This document shows, piece after piece, positions 8,171 through 10,566 of a DNA stretch of 10,566 nt (position 1 is its first letter; every line of letters starts with the position of its first letter). Both the position numbers and the translations under genes were made by a program. The notes under the pieces are model-generated. The model searched no databases. It was not told where the DNA came from and saw only the letters and a program-made list of their open reading frames with translations. The stretch covers positions 1-10,566 of the forward strand of contig BOBG01000071.1 of the NCBI GenBank assembly GCA_026002265.1, given 5' to 3'. The stretch comes from Spirochaetia bacterium. GTDB taxonomy: Bacteria > Spirochaetota > Spirochaetia > Treponematales > Breznakiellaceae.

Positions 8171-8731
8171 TTAAAGCTTCTCGACTTGTAACAAATCCAC
8201 TTCAACCGGCGTATTCCGGCCGAAAATACCGACCATGACTTTGAGTTTGTTTTTTTCTTGATTCACTTCTTCCACGGTTCCGGTAAAGGATTCAAAGGGT
8301 CCCTCGATTATTTTTACTTTTTCTCCGGGTACAAAAGACTGACGGGCACGAACCGGACGCTCGCCTTTGATTCCCCCCATCTTCTGCAAGATTCCACGGG
8401 CTTCGTCTCCGGAAAGAGGTCGGGGCTTTTCTTCGGTGCTTACACGTCCGACAAAATCAGTTACACCTTGGATATTTTTTATCGTTGAACAGGTTATTTT
8501 CCAATCTTTTTCCGGAAGATCCAATTCGATCAGAATATAACCGGGTAGAATTTTCCGCGTTGTTGTGTGCTTTTTGCCGTCCCGTACTTCCACTACTTCT
8601 TCGGACGGAATCTTCACATCTCGTACTATTTCTCCACTCAACTCCCCGGTTCCAAGCATCCGCCGTACTGTTTTCTCTATTCTATTTTCATATCCGGAGT
8701 ATACATAGAGGACATACCAATCTGTAGCCAT
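8171..8731 (-). CDS. nusG: Transcription elongation/antitermination factor NusG
   Basis: NusG binds the clamp of RNA polymerase through its NGN domain and contacts Rho or ribosomal S10 through its KOW domain. The product has 186 residues. The NGN domain starts DWYVLYVYSGYENRIEKTV and includes KILPGYILIEL (60–70). The KOW domain begins around 133 (FVPGEKVKIIEGPFESFTG) and ends with the expected VEVDLLQVEKL. The Shine-Dalgarno AAAGGAA precedes the ATG, 11 nt after the secE stop. Position between secE and rplK is the classic order. Nothing unusual is seen. Confidence 0.98.
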   Translation of the reverse strand: MATDWYVLYVYSGYENRIEKTVRRMLGTGELSGEIVRDVKIPSEEVVEVRDGKKHTTTRKILPGYILIELDLPEKDWKITCSTIKNIQGVTDFVGRVSTEEKPRPLSGDEARGILQKMGGIKGERPVRARQSFVPGEKVKIIEGPFESFTGTVEEVNQEKNKLKVMVGIFGRNTPVEVDLLQVEKL

Positions 8732-8742
8732 TCTTTCCTTTG

Positions 8743-8922
8743 CTAAAAAATCGCTTGAACACCGAGCAACAACAGCACATCAACCAAACCAAGAGCTACG
8801 GCGATGAGGACAGTAGAAACTATGACAACTTTAACTGAGCTAACAACATCGTCCCGGCTCGGCCATACTACCTTGCGTAACTCGGCATAAGATTCTTTTG
8901 CAAATTGTATCAATTTTTTCAT
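8743..8922 (-). CDS. secE: Preprotein translocase subunit SecE
   Basis: SecE is the small clamp subunit of the SecYEG translocon in the inner membrane. The short 59-residue form has an amphipathic N-terminal helix with the conserved AELRKVVWPSRDDVV (residues 15–29), followed by one membrane span (about 33–57, rich in Val, Leu, Ile and Ala). I start at the ATG at 8922, which has GGAAGGA upstream. The reading frame stays open to 9003, but that extension would run through tRNA-Trp and matches nothing in the family. The gene lies 23 nt after the tRNA, so tRNA processing should set the 5' end of the secE-nusG message. Confidence 0.96.
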   Translation of the reverse strand: MKKLIQFAKESYAELRKVVWPSRDDVVSSVKVVIVSTVLIAVALGLVDVLLLLGVQAIF

Positions 8923-8945
8923 ACAGCCATCCTTCCAAAAAATAG

Positions 8946-9018
8946 CAGGCCAGGTAGGCTTCGAACCCACGACATCCGGTTTTGGAGACCGACACTCTAC
9001 CAACTGAGTTACTGGCCT
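8946..9018 (-). tRNA. tRNA-Trp (anticodon CCA)
   Basis: The 73-nt cloverleaf is complete. The 7-bp acceptor is AGGCCAG/CTGGCCT with discriminator G, and the anticodon arm is TCGGT/ACCGG around CTCCAAA, giving anticodon CCA. The T arm is GTGGG/CCTAC with TTCGAAG. The 3' CCA is not encoded (CTA follows), so it must be added after transcription. It lies between rpmG and secE, as in many bacteria, and is co-transcribed with them. Confidence 0.97.
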
Positions 9019-9024
9019 AGAAAA

Positions 9025-9198
9025 CTACTTAATTTTTGTTTCTTTATGCAGAGTATGTTTCCGGTCAAACGGACAATATTTATTAAATTCTAATTTTTCC
9101 TGAATGTTGCGCCGGTTTTTCTTCGTTGTATAATTTTTACGCTTGCATACACTACACTGCAACGCAATAAGTTCTACTGCTGTTTTTTTGCTTGCCAT
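9025..9198 (-). CDS. rpmG: 50S ribosomal protein L33
   Basis: This 57-residue basic protein of the large subunit sits near the E site. It begins [15 protein letters not shown] and contains [10 protein letters not shown] (22–31) and [18 protein letters not shown] at the C-terminus, which is diagnostic. The ATG is preceded by GGAG at 7 nt. Zinc-binding L33 forms carry two CxxC pairs. Here C15-x-x-C18 and C42 are present, but the fourth ligand position is Asp45, giving CPFD instead of CPFC. Zinc binding may therefore be altered. The gene lies between tRNA-Thr and tRNA-Trp and ends 7 nt before the latter. Confidence 0.96.
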   Translation of the reverse strand: MASKKTAVELIALQCSVCKRKNYTTKKNRRNIQEKLEFNKYCPFDRKHTLHKETKIK

Positions 9199-9248
9199 AA
9201 TTTTCTCCGATTATTGAATCTTCTACCGGATGTACCCTTTAGGCTACA

Positions 9249-9321
9249 AGCCCTCGTTCGGAATCGAACCGAAGACCTTCTCCTTACCATGGAGATGCTC
9301 TGCCGACTGAGCTACAAGGGC
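9249..9321 (-). tRNA. tRNA-Thr (anticodon GGT)
   Basis: The 73-nt cloverleaf has a GCCCTTG/CGAGGGC acceptor stem with one wobble pair and discriminator T. The D arm is GCTC/GAGC, the anticodon arm is TCTCC/GGAGA around ATGGTAA (anticodon GGT), and the T arm is TTCGG/CCGAA with TTCGATT. CCA is not encoded. It is the first gene of the operon, about 6 nt after the predicted transcription start. Confidence 0.97.
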
Positions 9322-9333
9322 ATACATTTTTCC

Positions 9334-9362
9334 ATAATACTCGATCTAACAGCTTATGTCAA
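9334..9362 (-). promoter_or_regulatory. Strong sigma-70-type promoter for the tRNA-Thr–rpmG–...–rpoBC operon
   Basis: The minus strand reads TTGACA (9362–9357), a 17-bp spacer, and TATTAT (9339–9334), with a likely start near 9327. Upstream A-tracts (T runs on the plus strand at 9366–9373, 9375–9379 and 9387–9393) fall at about -40 to -65, where an UP element would bind the alpha subunit. The 6-nt leader before tRNA-Thr fits a stable-RNA-type promoter. It is the only convincing promoter I find for the whole block. Confidence 0.9.
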
Positions 9363-9468
9363 GCGTTTTTTTTCTTTTTGTTAGAATTTTTTTGGAGGCG
9401 ATTTTTGAATCACTTCCGGTTTTCATGCAATTTTTAACTTTCCATGGTGCTGTCTTTCAATAAAGCTG

Positions 9469-9492
9469 AAAAAGCCGGCATCACGTACCGGC
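9469..9492 (-). terminator. Intrinsic terminator for the glycine-rich gene
   Basis: On the minus strand GCCGG (9492–9488) pairs with CCGGC (9478–9474) around a 9-nt loop, and TTTTT follows at 9473–9469. It lies 84 nt after the stop codon of the glycine-rich gene and upstream of the operon promoter, so it would insulate the two transcripts. The stem is short. Confidence 0.55.
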
Positions 9493-9497
9493 AAGAC

Positions 9498-9530
9498 AAA
9501 AAAAGCGCAGTATAAACGGCCTGTTATGCG
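9498..9530 (-). terminator. Second, weaker terminator-like hairpin
   Basis: On the minus strand a bulged stem (CGC/GCG plus ATAAC-type pairs) surrounds the loop AGGCC and is followed after GC by T7 (9504–9498). The stem is imperfect. It would act in tandem with the hairpin at 9469–9492. Confidence 0.35.
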
Positions 9531-9532
9531 AT

Positions 9533-9577
9533 GCGGCGTTTTTCCATACAGCAGGAAAACCCGCCGCTTTTTCTTTT
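9533..9577 (+). terminator. Plus-strand intrinsic terminator overlapping the end of the glycine-rich gene
   Basis: GCGGCG (9533–9538) pairs with CGCCGC (9562–9567). TTTTCC and GGAAAA extend the stem with a small asymmetry, and TTTTTCTTTT follows. The T run is on the plus strand only, so this would stop rightward transcription. No rightward gene is visible before it. On the minus strand it would form a hairpin just after the stop codon. Confidence 0.55.
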
Positions 9578-10566
9578 ACAAATTTACTACTTTCAAGAGA
9601 CGTACATTTGAACTTGTTAAAGTAAAGCCGCCAGCAGCGCCTCCGCCTCCGCCAGTAGCAGCTAGTGTACTGCCATTTATGTAGCGATTACCACCATTCC
9701 CACCCTCTCCTTTGGATTTACCACCCAGAACGCCTGCTGCATTGCCCTTAGAAGGAGAATCCGCTCCCACCGTCCCGGATGCTAAAGCTCCAATCCCGGG
9801 TACGGAGGTTTCGGGGATGGTCACGCCCAAAACCTTTACTGGTCGAACACCAAGGGATCCATTACCTCCTGCTCCTATGGTAATCGTAATTTTATCTCCT
9901 GTGGAAACGCTAATACTACTTGTTATAGTTGCTCCATTTCCTCCTTTCTCCCCATTATTAGACGGGGAAACTCCACTTGCTCCGGATCCGCCATCGGCGC
10001 TGCTTATTGTTGTACCATTTACCTTTAATATAGTTGGTTGACCAGCATTAGATGCGCTTGAGTTTATAGTTGTTGAGCTGCTGGTGACAGCAGCCCCAGA
10101 ACCACCAGCACCGCCGCCGGTTAAAGTATAATTTATGGTTCCATTAGAGTTTACCACATAGGAGTAGGATTCGCTTCCACCCCAAATATCTTCGTCAAGG
10201 GAACTTTTCGGGATAGGTAGTGTCTTAAAGAAATCCTCGGAAAAGTCGATTGTGTCTCCGATATTTGGTGAATTATCAAATATCCCGTTTGACGAATAAT
10301 CCATATGTGGTATCAATGTTTCGTCTACTGAAACAATTGTGTCCCAGCTTAATAATTGCGAGTTGTCTAAGCTTGTAGAAATCACAAAATACACACTGCT
10401 AACGCCGTACAAGGCGTACCGGTAATTTCCGGCGGGTTCACCATGTTCACCTATGGTGAACGAAGTCGTTACCGAATCCGTAACAGTTTTTACTGTCGAA
10501 CTTAACGTTTCTGTTGCCTGTGTGTTTGTGTTTGAATTAGTCCATGATCCGGTCCACTCATAGTTC
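9576..10566 (-). CDS. Glycine-rich protein, probably secreted or surface-exposed (5' end outside window)
   Basis: The frame is open to the window edge, giving 329 visible C-terminal residues. The TTG at 10412 is internal and not a start. Visible residues 1–146 are rich in Ser, Thr, Asn and Asp, with an alternating Ser/Thr stretch (about 9–36), then PAGNYRYALYGVSSVYFVI near 44. Residues about 147–316 form a glycine-rich domain with clusters GGGAGGSG, GAGGNGS, GGNGG and GGGGGAAGG. These are separated by Ser/Thr strands such as GDKITITI, like the glycine-rich domains of ALK-type receptors and some tail or surface proteins. No cysteines or membrane span are visible, and any signal peptide lies outside. 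The first half vaguely recalls aerolysin-type toxins, but that is weak. It is not functionally linked to the operon. Confidence 0.85.
   Translation of the reverse strand, partial: NYEWTGSWTNSNTNTQATETLSSTVKTVTDSVTTSFTIGEHGEPAGNYRYALYGVSSVYFVISTSLDNSQLLSWDTIVSVDETLIPHMDYSSNGIFDNSPNIGDTIDFSEDFFKTLPIPKSSLDEDIWGGSESYSYVVNSNGTINYTLTGGGAGGSGAAVTSSSTTINSSASNAGQPTILKVNGTTISSADGGSGASGVSPSNNGEKGGNGATITSSISVSTGDKITITIGAGGNGSLGVRPVKVLGVTIPETSVPGIGALASGTVGADSPSKGNAAGVLGGKSKGEGGNGGNRYINGSTLAATGGGGGAAGGFTLTSSNVRLLKVVNL

Noticed and set aside
8923..9003. N-terminal extension of SecE
   Set aside because: It reads through tRNA-Trp and has no family resemblance. The ATG at 8922 has its own ribosome binding site and gives normal SecE.
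9712..10041. Plus-strand 109-codon proline-rich frame
   Set aside because: It is the antisense of the glycine-rich domain: glycine codons read as proline on the other strand.
9576..10412. Treating TTG at 10412 as the start of the glycine-rich gene
   Set aside because: The frame stays open with similar composition to the window edge and there is no ribosome binding site before the TTG.

Overview
The window is one end of the conserved bacterial transcription–translation gene block, read almost entirely on the minus strand. In transcription order (right to left) it runs tRNA-Thr, rpmG, tRNA-Trp, secE, nusG, rplK, rplA, rplJ, [two inserted genes], rplL, rpoB, rpoC. rpoC is cut by the left edge. 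At the right edge, upstream of this block and also on the minus strand, is the 3' part of a glycine-rich, probably secreted or surface protein that is unrelated to the block.

The organism is most likely a spirochaete near Treponema. From memory, the wording of the RpoB and RpoC N-termini and of L11 is treponema-like. The rifampicin pocket carries Asn at the position of E. coli Ser531, which is the known natural-resistance signature of Treponema and Borrelia. I could not run a search, so this placement is inference. Base composition is near 50% G+C in the core genes, with a striking excess of the tetranucleotide CCGG.

The operon starts at an excellent sigma-70-type promoter (TTGACA, 17 bp, TATTAT, with A-tracts upstream) about 6 nt before tRNA-Thr. 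Processing of the two tRNAs would release the rpmG and secE-nusG messages. A compact hairpin abutting the rplK Shine-Dalgarno looks like the L1 autoregulatory site. rplK, rplA and rplJ are packed tightly (4-nt overlap, then 0-nt spacing). Between rplL and rpoB are two mutually exclusive hairpins, the second followed by a T7 tract. This reads as an attenuator that could set the ratio of L12 to RNA polymerase.

Three things stand out. First, an AT-rich cassette of two genes (an unknown acidic 80-residue protein and an ImmA/IrrE-type zinc metallopeptidase) sits between rplJ and rplL, two genes that are nearly always adjacent. It is translationally coupled to rplJ and bounded by 7-bp direct repeats. 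Second, RpoB carries an in-frame tandem duplication of a 67-residue module (201-bp period) in its lobe region. Third, the unusually long rpoB–rpoC spacer (276 bp) holds two hairpins and an array of four TTGATC(A/T) motifs spaced 22–23 bp apart.

No stretch longer than 300 bases lacks a gene. The two longest gaps are 1027–1302 (rpoB–rpoC, described above) and 9322–9575, which holds the operon promoter and several terminator-like hairpins.
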